This document shows, one piece after another, positions 1 through 8,319 of a stretch of 29,184 nucleotides of DNA; the first letter of the stretch is position 1, and the number at the start of each line of letters is the position of its first letter. Made by a program: the position numbers and the translations under genes. The notes beneath the pieces are model-generated. The model made no database searches. It was not told the origin of the DNA and saw only the letters and a list, made by a program, of their open reading frames with translations. The DNA is from a virus: positions 1 to 29,184 of the IMG/VR virus record IMGVR_UViG_3300017768_000052; one strand, written 5' to 3'.

Positions 1-2455
1 ATGCTGGTAAGAATTTATTTATGTAAGCAGCTAAAGGTACACCAGACTCAGGCTTGTACTCTCTAATAAGGTCAAATATACCTCTTTTACCAGTTTCTAT
101 TTCATCAATAATTAACTGTTCGTCGTAACCAGGTACATCTCTAAATCTTCTAGCTATACGAGTTGTGATAGGCTTAAACGCTTCTAGTATGTCAAACAAA
201 CCTGCTTCACCTTGTTGTTCGTATACTTGTTGTACTTTATCAGATGCTTCTTTTGAGAACTGAGTAGTACCTTCTGCGTCTCGTCTACCTTCTACTAGTT
301 TACCTTTAGCACCTTCTGCAGCTACTTTTAGTATAGCTTTGTTTACTTTACCTTCTGATATACTTTTACTATAATCTTTTACAAAGTTAAAAACGTCTCT
401 ACCAGTGTCAAACTTCACTTGCTTTAATCCAGCGTTTTGTAGAAACCTTCTTATAGCATCACCAACCTTGGTCATTAATGTTTCATTGAACTGTAAAGAT
501 CCGTCTATAATAGACTCAGACATTATAGTTATAGTCTCTTCACCAAAGTTAGCATCTCTTTGTCCAGTTTTTGGATCTATGTAAGCGCTTATTCTATTTA
601 TAAAAGAATCTGAAACGCCACTAGTCTTATCGTTTACGTAAGTAACAAGAGCATCACCTAAAGCGTCTTGTATATTAGTATCTGCTCCAATGCTTTTGAA
701 AAGCACAGCGTGCAAAAACTCGTGAGCTGCAGTTCCAACAGCTGGTTTATCTTCGTTTAAAACAACTTCAAAGCTACCATCTCCAAACTGCTTTATAAAT
801 CCAAACTCTTGAGATGCCGCTTGGCCGTCAAACCCTTCTTCTTGCATGTTAGCTATTTGCTCAGCAGTCATGCGAGTGACTTTGCCTTGCTTACCTATTT
901 TAGAAAGTTCTTCAACCTGCTGTTCGACTACTTCAACTTGCTGTTCTGTTAACTGTTGAAGAGCTGTAGCGTTTATAGTTTCAATTTCTTCTGATAACTT
1001 TTTATCTTGATTGTTTAAAGCTCTAAAAGCATAACCAAACTCTTTATTAGTTATTTCACCATCTTTAACTTGTTGTTTTAAAGATGTTATATCAGAAGCT
1101 ACTTTGTCTTTTTGATCTATTATATTAATTAAAGACTGTCTTTGGTCTTCGTTTAATACATCGTTTATTTTTCTTTTCTCTGTTATATAAGTTTTTAAAT
1201 CTTGCTCAGCTTCTTGAATATCTAAAGCTATAGCATCTTTAACTTGCTTGTTTTTGGTTTGGTTTTTAGCGTAAGTTAAATCTGCTATTTTGTTTATTTT
1301 ATTGTTTACATCTCTAACACTAGCGTTATCACTTCTTATAGCTCTATTTACCGTGTTACCTGTAACGCTTATACCTGTAGATCCAAGAAAACCATTTAAA
1401 TAGCTTTCTAAACCTTTGTCGCTAAACAAGCCGTCAGCCATAGCTTTAGCTATTTCTACGCCGCTCTTACCTTCAGCAGCAGCCGTGTTGACTTCTTCTA
1501 TAGCGCTTTGACCAAGCTCTGTTAAACCTTCTTTATTACCAGTTAAGAATAATGTAGCTAACATAGTGCCTTTACCAGGTTGACCCATTATATAATTGCT
1601 TATGCCTTTAAACCCAGCGTACTCTAAACCACTAGCAACTATACCAAGTGTAGCCGGTACTGCAAACTCATCCTGTCCATTGGCTACTAGCTTATCAATA
1701 GCATCTGGATCATCCTCACCGTATACTTCTTTAGCTTTAGCAATGTTGTAATCAACGTACATTGGAGCTGTTATTTGTATAGGTAAAGAAGCTCCTCCGG
1801 TTAACATTGCTGGAACTATAGTTTCAACCATTGCTAAGTTGGCTCCAACAATACCACTGACGAAATCTGATGCGTCGGCTTGTTTTATACCAACTACTAT
1901 ACCTTCTCCAGTATCTTCATAAAGTTTTTGACTAGCTTCTAGCTCCTTAAATTTATCTACAATAAATTTATCTACTTCTGTACTTTGCGAAAACAAAGGG
2001 TCTACAGAAGCTATTTGCATTGCTTTTAATCCAAAAGCAGGTACGCTTTTAGTGAAAGTGTCTATAAGCCTTTGAGGCATGTTTATAAACTGATTACCAA
2101 CAGCTTCTTTGGTTTCTTGCTTTTCCTCTTTGTCTGTTACTAGATCTGTAATCATGTCAAAGATGTTTTCGGTAACCATACCTACTTGTTGACTAAACGG
2201 CGCTGATTCAAAAGCGGCTTGCTTAACTACAGCTTGAGTGTCAATTTTTGGTTGCTCCAAAGAAATATCTTCCGAGCTGGATGCCGTATCGCTTGTCGAC
2301 GTTACAGGGGCATCCTGCGTCGCAACGTCGCTTGTCTTTTCCACAAGACCTTGTTTTTTTAGAAAGTTGATATAAGTATCAACATCATAACCTTTCTCGT
2401 TAGCTTTGTTTTGTATATCTTCTAGGCTAACTGGATTACCATTTAATTCAAACAT
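1..2455 (-). CDS. Large internal virion/polyvalent-type protein with zincin metallopeptidase motif (C-terminus cut off by window edge)
   Basis: The reading frame stays open from an ATG at 2455 to the window edge, giving 818 complete codons without a stop. It starts with an ELNG segment common at the N-terminus of giant marine-phage virion proteins (recollection), then a Ser/Thr/Asp linker (residues about 39-66). Alanine- and glycine-rich hydrophobic stretches lie around 170-275, followed by Lys/Glu/Gln-rich helical, coiled-coil-like sequence to about 540. HEFLH at 578-582 is a zinc-binding HExxH motif; E639 or E640 could be the third ligand, as in gluzincins. The final residues (GVPLAAYINKFLP) match a motif I associate with phage polyvalent proteins. 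The gene starts 6 bases after the preceding stop, at the end of the ejection-protein block. I infer a protein packaged and injected with the DNA, with a protease domain. The length and the domains beyond residue 818 are unknown. Confidence 0.8.
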   Translation of the reverse strand, partial: MFELNGNPVSLEDIQNKANEKGYDVDTYINFLKKQGLVEKTSDVATQDAPVTSTSDTASSSEDISLEQPKIDTQAVVKQAAFESAPFSQQVGMVTENIFDMITDLVTDKEEKQETKEAVGNQFINMPQRLIDTFTKSVPAFGLKAMQIASVDPLFSQSTEVDKFIVDKFKELEASQKLYEDTGEGIVVGIKQADASDFVSGIVGANLAMVETIVPAMLTGGASLPIQITAPMYVDYNIAKAKEVYGEDDPDAIDKLVANGQDEFAVPATLGIVASGLEYAGFKGISNYIMGQPGKGTMLATLFLTGNKEGLTELGQSAIEEVNTAAAEGKSGVEIAKAMADGLFSDKGLESYLNGFLGSTGISVTGNTVNRAIRSDNASVRDVNNKINKIADLTYAKNQTKNKQVKDAIALDIQEAEQDLKTYITEKRKINDVLNEDQRQSLINIIDQKDKVASDITSLKQQVKDGEITNKEFGYAFRALNNQDKKLSEEIETINATALQQLTEQQVEVVEQQVEELSKIGKQGKVTRMTAEQIANMQEEGFDGQAASQEFGFIKQFGDGSFEVVLNEDKPAVGTAAHEFLHAVLFKSIGADTNIQDALGDALVTYVNDKTSGVSDSFINRISAYIDPKTGQRDANFGEETITIMSESIIDGSLQFNETLMTKVGDAIRRFLQNAGLKQVKFDTGRDVFNFVKDYSKSISEGKVNKAILKVAAEGAKGKLVEGRRDAEGTTQFSKEASDKVQQVYEQQGEAGLFDILEAFKPITTRIARRFRDVPGYDEQLIIDEIETGKRGIFDLIREYKPESGVPLAAYINKFLPA
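2271..2340. repeat. GC-rich linker segment with an in-frame 9-bp direct repeat
   Basis: Inside the large virion protein gene, a roughly 70-base stretch is much richer in G and C than its surroundings. The 9-mer tcgcttgtc occurs at 2289-2297 and 2328-2336, exactly 39 bases apart, so both copies encode Thr-Ser-Asp in the same frame (residues 41-43 and 54-56). The encoded peptide is a polar Ser/Thr/Asp/Ala linker between the N-terminal segment and the rest of the protein. The repeat is short and could be chance. Confidence 0.45.
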
Positions 2456-2461
2456 ATTCTA

Positions 2462-3859
2462 TTATTTTACGAGAGGGGTTGGGGTAGTTCTTAGTAAATT
2501 TGGATCACTCATATTAGGTAGTTCAAACTCTTCTTTTTTATCTTCACTTGTTGTTTGTAAAAACTTAGAGACAGTTGGATCTAGTTGAGCTAAATTAACT
2601 ATCGTTTGTTTATCTACAACCGCGGCATCAGGCAAAGGCTTTAGTGTTCCAGGATCGGCTTGGCTAAATCCGTTTTTGTTAGGCACGTAAACAGCTTTAC
2701 CTAACACAAACGCTTTGTTTTCGTTTAAACCTTCTACAATAGACATTTGAGCGTTGTACTGGTTAGGGTACATTTGTTGGAAAGTTTTAACACCACGTCC
2801 ACTACCACCTGGTTGATCAGTATTTCTCATGTTAGTGTCCATTAGCTTATCAAGTGTAAACTCTTTATAGTCGTTAAATAAATCGTACTCTCCAGACTTC
2901 ATGGCGTTTATTAACTCAACTTCTATAGCTGCGGCTACTTCTTCGGCATCTTCACTAGTTTTTATTTTAGGTATTTGAGCTGCTAGTTGTGGATATGCTT
3001 TTTCAAAACTTTTATCACTAGTTAGAAATGTTAAAAAATCATCTTTATATTGACCATCAAATATTATAGAACCTTTTTGATTAACGTCTTTTATACTATT
3101 AAATGTACCATTTACAGTTCTTTCTATTTTTTTATTTCTAGCATCTAAAGGTATATTTTGATTAGCTATTTTATAGACAGTATCATGTAAAGTCATGTTA
3201 ACGCTTGATTCAGCTTTTATATCGTGATTAGTTAAATCTTCAAGCTCATCTAGATATATAAGTCTATTACCTTGTTCTATTTCTTCAGTATTAGGATCGT
3301 CATCTATAGCCATAGGAAAAAAAGCGCGAGCATTTTCATCTATCTTTACTCTTTTCATGAATTCTTGATGATTATTTACCATGTAATCATACAAAACGGC
3401 TTGCATTGGATCATTAAAATTTGATCTTAGATCAACATTTTTTTTAACGTTGTTTAATGTTGTTCCAAGCTTAGTTAAACTGTCGTAGAGATCGTCTAAA
3501 CGCTTCTTAGCGTTGTTCATCATACCTCTACCACCTTCTTCGTCTCTCTTTTTTCTTTTAGGGTTTGTTGCTAACTTAGCACCTTCGTTGTACTCGTTAT
3601 ATATTTCGTCTATAACTTTTATTTGCTCTTCGCTCAAGTCTAAATCTGTAAAATCCTCAGGTGTATAATTTAAGTTTTTTTGAAGCTCTTTTTGAGATTT
3701 TACACTAGCTTCTTTTGCTTCTTTAAAACCTTTTATTATATCGCCTGCAGCGCCGATAATACTACTACCTAAAGCTTGAGCCCCAGCTTGTGTTACAAGA
3801 GGAGCGTTCATAGACCTATAGGCTTTAGCTACAGAATTTATTAAATTTACGTTTGCCAT
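2462..3859 (-). CDS. Putative internal virion (ejection/cargo) protein, 465 aa
   Basis: I do not recognise a named family. The N-terminus is Ala/Gly-rich and mildly hydrophobic (about 12-45), followed by a charged, probably helical region (46-130) with a Lys/Arg cluster near 100-107 and a glycine-rich GGRG stretch. The middle (150-350) is acidic and mixed; the C-terminus is Pro/Thr-rich. There is no signal peptide and no clear membrane segment. The gene sits between an Ala/Gln-rich putative ejection protein and the large metallopeptidase-bearing protein, with spacings of 13 and 6 bases. That position, after the tail genes, is where podoviruses and crAss-like phages often carry internal or cargo proteins. 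The start is preceded by an A/T-only leader. The role is inferred from position and composition only. Confidence 0.75.
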   Translation of the reverse strand: MANVNLINSVAKAYRSMNAPLVTQAGAQALGSSIIGAAGDIIKGFKEAKEASVKSQKELQKNLNYTPEDFTDLDLSEEQIKVIDEIYNEYNEGAKLATNPKRKKRDEEGGRGMMNNAKKRLDDLYDSLTKLGTTLNNVKKNVDLRSNFNDPMQAVLYDYMVNNHQEFMKRVKIDENARAFFPMAIDDDPNTEEIEQGNRLIYLDELEDLTNHDIKAESSVNMTLHDTVYKIANQNIPLDARNKKIERTVNGTFNSIKDVNQKGSIIFDGQYKDDFLTFLTSDKSFEKAYPQLAAQIPKIKTSEDAEEVAAAIEVELINAMKSGEYDLFNDYKEFTLDKLMDTNMRNTDQPGGSGRGVKTFQQMYPNQYNAQMSIVEGLNENKAFVLGKAVYVPNKNGFSQADPGTLKPLPDAAVVDKQTIVNLAQLDPTVSKFLQTTSEDKKEEFELPNMSDPNLLRTTPTPLVK

Positions 3860-3872
3860 TTTTTATTTTTTA

Positions 3873-4529
3873 TTAACTGCCTATAGCACTACCCGCAACA
3901 CTTCCAGCAGCGCCTATAACGCTACCTGCTAATCCCATCCACATTTGTGTGTTAGCTTGTCTAGCAGCTGTAGCAGCAGCTTTTCTTTCACCAGCCATAG
4001 CTAGTAATGTTTCTTGTCTTTGAGTAGCTCTATTATAAGCAGCTTCTTCACCCTGTTTTTGCATCATAAACTGTTGTTGTCTAGCACCCATTTGTCTTGT
4101 TTGAAGTGCGTCAGCGCCTTGGGCAGCTAGACGTTGATTAGCAGCCTCTTGTTGTCCTATACTAGCCGACGCTTGAGTAGCGCCTATTTGAGCTTGTCTA
4201 GCTAGGTTTGTAGCAAAAGAACCAAAACCACTGCCACCAGCAACAGCGGCTCCTTGAGCAGCAACATCACCTAGAGCCTGTCTAGCTGAATCTCTTTCAA
4301 ACTCTGCTTGTTGTTGATTTACAGTTAAGTCTTCGTATGGATTTACTAAGTTTTCAGAAAAATCTGGAGTATCTGCATATATATTACCAAGAGTACTAGC
4401 GCTTGAGTAAGCTCCCATTTGGCTTTGAAAATCTGCTTTAGCAGCTTTTTCTTCTCTTATTCTCTCTCTTCTTCTTCTGCCTTTAAAAGCTGAAGCTCTA
4501 TTTCTAAATACTTTTTCTCCTTTTGCCAT
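3873..4529 (-). CDS. Ala/Gln-rich internal virion protein, T7 gp14-like in architecture (218 aa)
   Basis: The N-terminus is strongly basic (an Arg/Lys cluster at about 10-30). A long Ala/Gln-rich helical segment spans about 70-190, and the C-terminus (196-218) is a hydrophobic Gly/Ala run containing AGSVIGAAGS. This layout of basic head, Ala/Gln helix and glycine-rich hydrophobic tail resembles small podovirus internal core or ejection proteins such as T7 gp14, which inserts into the outer membrane during DNA entry. I cannot show homology from the sequence alone. It is followed after 13 bases by the 465-residue protein and then by the large metallopeptidase-bearing protein, so the three may form one ejection set. 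Confidence 0.78.
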   Translation of the reverse strand: MAKGEKVFRNRASAFKGRRRRERIREEKAAKADFQSQMGAYSSASTLGNIYADTPDFSENLVNPYEDLTVNQQQAEFERDSARQALGDVAAQGAAVAGGSGFGSFATNLARQAQIGATQASASIGQQEAANQRLAAQGADALQTRQMGARQQQFMMQKQGEEAAYNRATQRQETLLAMAGERKAAATAARQANTQMWMGLAGSVIGAAGSVAGSAIGS

Positions 4530-4560
4530 TTTATATAATTTATGCTATTATAATTACACG

Positions 4561-4923
4561 TTATTTACTACTTTCATCTATATCAACACCTATAGAAAAT
4601 ATCTCTGCTTTCTCTAAAGAGTCATTAACAATTTTAACAGAAGAGAAATATCCTATTAAATCTGTAGAGTTTATAGAGTTCTCTTTGCTAAACATTATGT
4701 ACGCGCCTGAACTAGGTGGAGTAAAGTTGGCAGAGCCAGTATCTACGTATATTGTATTTATACTAGACTGTATACCTACACACTGACCAACATGTATTAT
4801 CTCTGACAAGCTCTCATTAGTAGAAAAACCTCCTGAAGTACCAGGTACAGAGTAATATATTTGATCACCAACTTGAAGTAAGTCGCTTACCCCTCCATTT
4901 ATTACAAGATTCATTGTTGCCAT
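4561..4923 (-). CDS. Small conserved phage protein, probably virion-associated (120 aa)
   Basis: A short, mostly beta-type protein. It opens with an MNLVING segment and a QVGDQIYY strand, followed by an alternating hydrophobic pattern. IMFSKEN lies in the middle of the second half and a KAEIFSIG strand near the C-terminus. I remember similar small proteins between tail and internal-protein genes of marine phages but know no function. Its ATG overlaps the stop of the upstream tail gene in a TAATG junction (position 4923), which suggests translational coupling to that protein and a role in the same structure. A 31-base A/T-rich gap with no recognisable signal follows it. Confidence 0.8.
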   Translation of the reverse strand: MATMNLVINGGVSDLLQVGDQIYYSVPGTSGGFSTNESLSEIIHVGQCVGIQSSINTIYVDTGSANFTPPSSGAYIMFSKENSINSTDLIGYFSSVKIVNDSLEKAEIFSIGVDIDESSK

Positions 4924-7900
4924 TAGTTTCCGTTTTGTACTCCTATTCCTGCGTTAGGACCAGATTGTATATTATTAGTCATTTTAGTTCCACTCCAGCT
5001 ATTAGTAAAACCTTGAGGTAAATTTTGATAATCCCAAGCTGACTGTATTATATCTATATACGCTTTGTGATTAGGATCTCCGTTATCTACAAAAAATATT
5101 CGCATAGCTCTATGCCTATTAGTGTCGTTTCTAGGTATACGAATTCTACCTGTATTATTAAGTATTTGACCACTAGTACCATCAATAAAGTTGAACGATG
5201 TTTTTGGCATTGTTGACGTGTGATCTCCCATATCAAATATTTCTGGAAATTCTCCGTTAGGGCCCTGCCAAGTACCATTATGAACATCATTGAAAGAATA
5301 ATTCATACCTCCATGTAAACTGTATATTTCAGTAACATCACTTACCGTGTAATCTGCAGCTGTTTGTATTGTTTGTGTACCAACAGGTGTTCTCTTACCA
5401 CCAGCTGGAGTTGAATCTACTACAGACGTTCCAGGCGATAACGAATACCCTGGAAAATCAAAAAATAAACCTCCACTACTGTTAGCAAAACCTCCATTTG
5501 ATCTATGTATGCTTTTTAACAGTGAAACAGGTGCAGCACCACCCGGTGCGGTACCAGGGTTTGGTTGAGAGTTTTGAAAATTAGGGAATATAGGATTTGA
5601 ATTGAAAGTGTGAAACAAAGGTGTATTACCCCAAGCTCCTTTTTGAGTAGGAGGAATACTGTCGTTAGCTGGATAAGTTGGATAATTAGCATAAGATCCT
5701 ACGCCAGTTATAAAATTATCGCGCATATACTGTATATCACTATTACTATCTAGTCCGGTGTTAGTAGAAGAGACCCAAGGAAATCCATACTCTGGTTGAC
5801 TTAAGTTTTCGTCAGTAAACTTCCAAGTAGTTTGAAAAAATACAGAAACGTCATTGTTACCTAAGCTTGGCATACCTTGTAACGAATTTATATCTATTTC
5901 TATATAATCTAAAGATTCTTGAGCACCATTCACTGTAGCTCCGATTGTCTGGCTTTGTACTCTATTAGGAGGTATAGTTACTGTTGCACCTTGAAAATAG
6001 GATTGCGCATAATCAGCAGCTATTATATATTGCCCTAAGTCATAAGGTTCTAAGCCTGTTGAAAGTCCAAATAAAGGATCAGCACCAGGAGCTAAAGGTT
6101 GTTTAACAAGTAAAAAAGCGTCAGGATATGTAGTTGGATCAAGATTATCAAATGGAACTAAAGGCTGAGGAGCTGTTGTTGAATAATCTACTCTGTCTGG
6201 ATGGTATATACCAAACCTGTAATATATATCTTTAATAGGGTTAGTATTTTGAAAACTAATATCTACATAGCATCTATGATCAGCATCTAGCATGGCAGCT
6301 CCTTGGTTATTATCCAAGTAATTTTGGTATTGTTGACTTGTACTATTGATGTTTAGCTTGTAATTTATTGGATTTACATTACTTCCCACACCTGACAACT
6401 GATTTAAGCTAGGAACTAAATCCATATCAAACACATTTGTATTAAAGTTGTACTGAGGACCGCCGGCGGCTGTTCCTACGTAGCTATTACCTGTGCCACC
6501 ATCCCCTGGAACACTGCCATACTCAGCATCGTTGAAGAACTGTCCACCTTGTTGGCTTTCAAAACCAGGACCAGCAATTGTCCAACCGTGGTTGTACCAA
6601 GCAACTTGAAGCACTTGTACTAAAGGAGGTTTATCACCAGCACATATTACAGGAACATTATTTAAGTTTAGGTGCCCTTGTTCTAGCTCAACCATTGTTT
6701 CAGAGCTAGCCCCACCACCATTGTAATATGCATAATTAGCTACCGCAATATTAGAGTTACCAGCTGCTATTGTGTTTTGGTAAAAAACTATTTGTTGGCT
6801 TGGCGTTAGATAGGTTAAAGTATTTAAAGCAAAGCTTTGCTCTGTTTGATTTGTTAAAGCTGTTAAGTCTGGAGGAATGTTGTATTCAAACCAAGACACA
6901 GGTGCCGCTTTTTGAACAACAGTAAGCGTGTCATCAGGTGACAAAGTAGTGTTTAAAGGATGTTTAGCGGTTATGTCAAAAGATCTATCGCCAAGCGTAT
7001 TGTTGTATCCAATGTTTATAGAGTTGTAGTGAAAATAATCATCGCCATCTTGACCAGTTCCAACACTATCTACATTAGCTGTGCTAGGATAGGTTGTTGG
7101 TTGATTTACTACTCCTAGCGTTGCAAAGTTGGTAAAAGAGTTAGCATTAGTAAGATTATCTTCTACAAAATTAGATAAGTTTATAATAGGCTCTCCTATA
7201 ACAGCTTGAGACGGAGCGTTAATATTTGGATTATCAAAATCTGCAACTGTTGTTACTCCATCACTACCTATGGTTTCACAAAGATATTGTACTACGAGAT
7301 TGTTAACGCCATCGTTTTCTAATAATATAGTTTTGTTTAAGTATTGCGTGTTACCGTAAGGCGAACCAAGAGGATAACCAGCATTATTAGCAGCTGTCCA
7401 ATCATAAAGCGTATCTCCTGGATGCTCTCCAGCAGCGTCATTTATAGCTCCAACAACTGGTAAATCGTCAGAATCAACCCCTACGGTAGGATTATTGTTT
7501 GAATCAAAAGTTTGATTTGGATCTGGAGCTTGAACAGATATTGTAGCTCTATGTATGTCAGAGTTATAACCTATGTCTTGCGTTATCTTACAGGTATCTT
7601 CTAAAGCAGGGTTGGTAGGATGCCTAAACCTAATTGTAGCATGTCTTTGAAAGTTTCCAGCAGCGTTTTGCTCGGCATTAAATTGAAGTAAAAACTCGTT
7701 GTTGGTGCTAGTATCGTTATTTATTGTTAAAAATTGCCCAGGTCCCTGAGATGTGCCCGTATGATCTAGCGTGCTTAGAATATTTTCGTTACCTGTAAAA
7801 GGATAGTTTGAACCATCGTCAGCTGTAAAATCTATAGATAATATCTCTAAATTAGTGTTTTGTTGATTTGCTATAGCTGGATTACTAAACTGGTCATTTG

Positions 7901-8318
7901 GATTTGCTTTTACAGAAATAGTTCCAGACTGCTGATTGTTGTTTATTGTTAAGTTTTGAGAAAAAACATGAGACGAATTTATAGCAGTAGGAAAAACATT
8001 ATTTATAGCTGTTACTGAAACAGTATCATTTTCTGATTGACTAACTTGATATGTAGCGTCTGGAGAGTTAGTTCCATTAAAATTACCGAATAGATGTATA
8101 AAACAACTTCTTGGAGCAGCGGTAGTGTTATCTTGTATTATAAAGTCACACTGCGTGTTGTTATTCGATATTTCAAAAGTTAAAAATCCACAACTTGTTC
8201 CAGCATTATAATTATTAGAAGTCCAACCATCATAAGGAGATAAGTTATTATTATTAGGACCGCTATTAACAGAGTTGTAACCGTTTACAGTTATTGGTAA
8301 TGAAAAACTTTGTGCCAT
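4923..8318 (-). CDS. Tail/adhesion protein with BACON-like repeats (1131 aa)
   Basis: A long Asn/Thr/Ser-rich, beta-rich protein with no membrane segment. At least four, perhaps five, units end in the Arg-hydrophobic-strand to terminal-Gln pattern typical of BACON domains: about 70-94 (ending YQVSQ), 225-247 (RHATIRFRHP to KITQ), 445-469 (RSFDITAKHP to VVQ), possibly 682-739, and 1070-1092 (RAMRIFF to DIIQ). BACON domains are Bacteroidota-associated modules thought to bind glycans or mucin, and occur in crAss-like phage tail proteins. The region 590-1060 is Gly/Pro/Asn-rich and unassigned. The gene starts one base after the stop of the 2549-residue tail protein and is joined by TAATG to the 120-residue gene. 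I infer a tail spike or fibre component that contacts the host surface. The domain call rests on pattern matching by eye. Confidence 0.75.
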   Translation of the reverse strand: MAQSFSLPITVNGYNSVNSGPNNNNLSPYDGWTSNNYNAGTSCGFLTFEISNNNTQCDFIIQDNTTAAPRSCFIHLFGNFNGTNSPDATYQVSQSENDTVSVTAINNVFPTAINSSHVFSQNLTINNNQQSGTISVKANPNDQFSNPAIANQQNTNLEILSIDFTADDGSNYPFTGNENILSTLDHTGTSQGPGQFLTINNDTSTNNEFLLQFNAEQNAAGNFQRHATIRFRHPTNPALEDTCKITQDIGYNSDIHRATISVQAPDPNQTFDSNNNPTVGVDSDDLPVVGAINDAAGEHPGDTLYDWTAANNAGYPLGSPYGNTQYLNKTILLENDGVNNLVVQYLCETIGSDGVTTVADFDNPNINAPSQAVIGEPIINLSNFVEDNLTNANSFTNFATLGVVNQPTTYPSTANVDSVGTGQDGDDYFHYNSINIGYNNTLGDRSFDITAKHPLNTTLSPDDTLTVVQKAAPVSWFEYNIPPDLTALTNQTEQSFALNTLTYLTPSQQIVFYQNTIAAGNSNIAVANYAYYNGGGASSETMVELEQGHLNLNNVPVICAGDKPPLVQVLQVAWYNHGWTIAGPGFESQQGGQFFNDAEYGSVPGDGGTGNSYVGTAAGGPQYNFNTNVFDMDLVPSLNQLSGVGSNVNPINYKLNINSTSQQYQNYLDNNQGAAMLDADHRCYVDISFQNTNPIKDIYYRFGIYHPDRVDYSTTAPQPLVPFDNLDPTTYPDAFLLVKQPLAPGADPLFGLSTGLEPYDLGQYIIAADYAQSYFQGATVTIPPNRVQSQTIGATVNGAQESLDYIEIDINSLQGMPSLGNNDVSVFFQTTWKFTDENLSQPEYGFPWVSSTNTGLDSNSDIQYMRDNFITGVGSYANYPTYPANDSIPPTQKGAWGNTPLFHTFNSNPIFPNFQNSQPNPGTAPGGAAPVSLLKSIHRSNGGFANSSGGLFFDFPGYSLSPGTSVVDSTPAGGKRTPVGTQTIQTAADYTVSDVTEIYSLHGGMNYSFNDVHNGTWQGPNGEFPEIFDMGDHTSTMPKTSFNFIDGTSGQILNNTGRIRIPRNDTNRHRAMRIFFVDNGDPNHKAYIDIIQSAWDYQNLPQGFTNSWSGTKMTNNIQSGPNAGIGVQNGN

Positions 8319-8319
8319 A

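Noticed and set aside
4523-4786. Plus-strand open frame of 87 codons across a gene junction
   Set aside because: It is antisense to the 120-residue gene and the spacer beside it, with no recognisable domain; the minus-strand gene explains the sequence.
4923-8318. Diversity-generating retroelement variable region in the adhesin-like gene
   Set aside because: There is no reverse transcriptase in the window, and I could not identify a template repeat.
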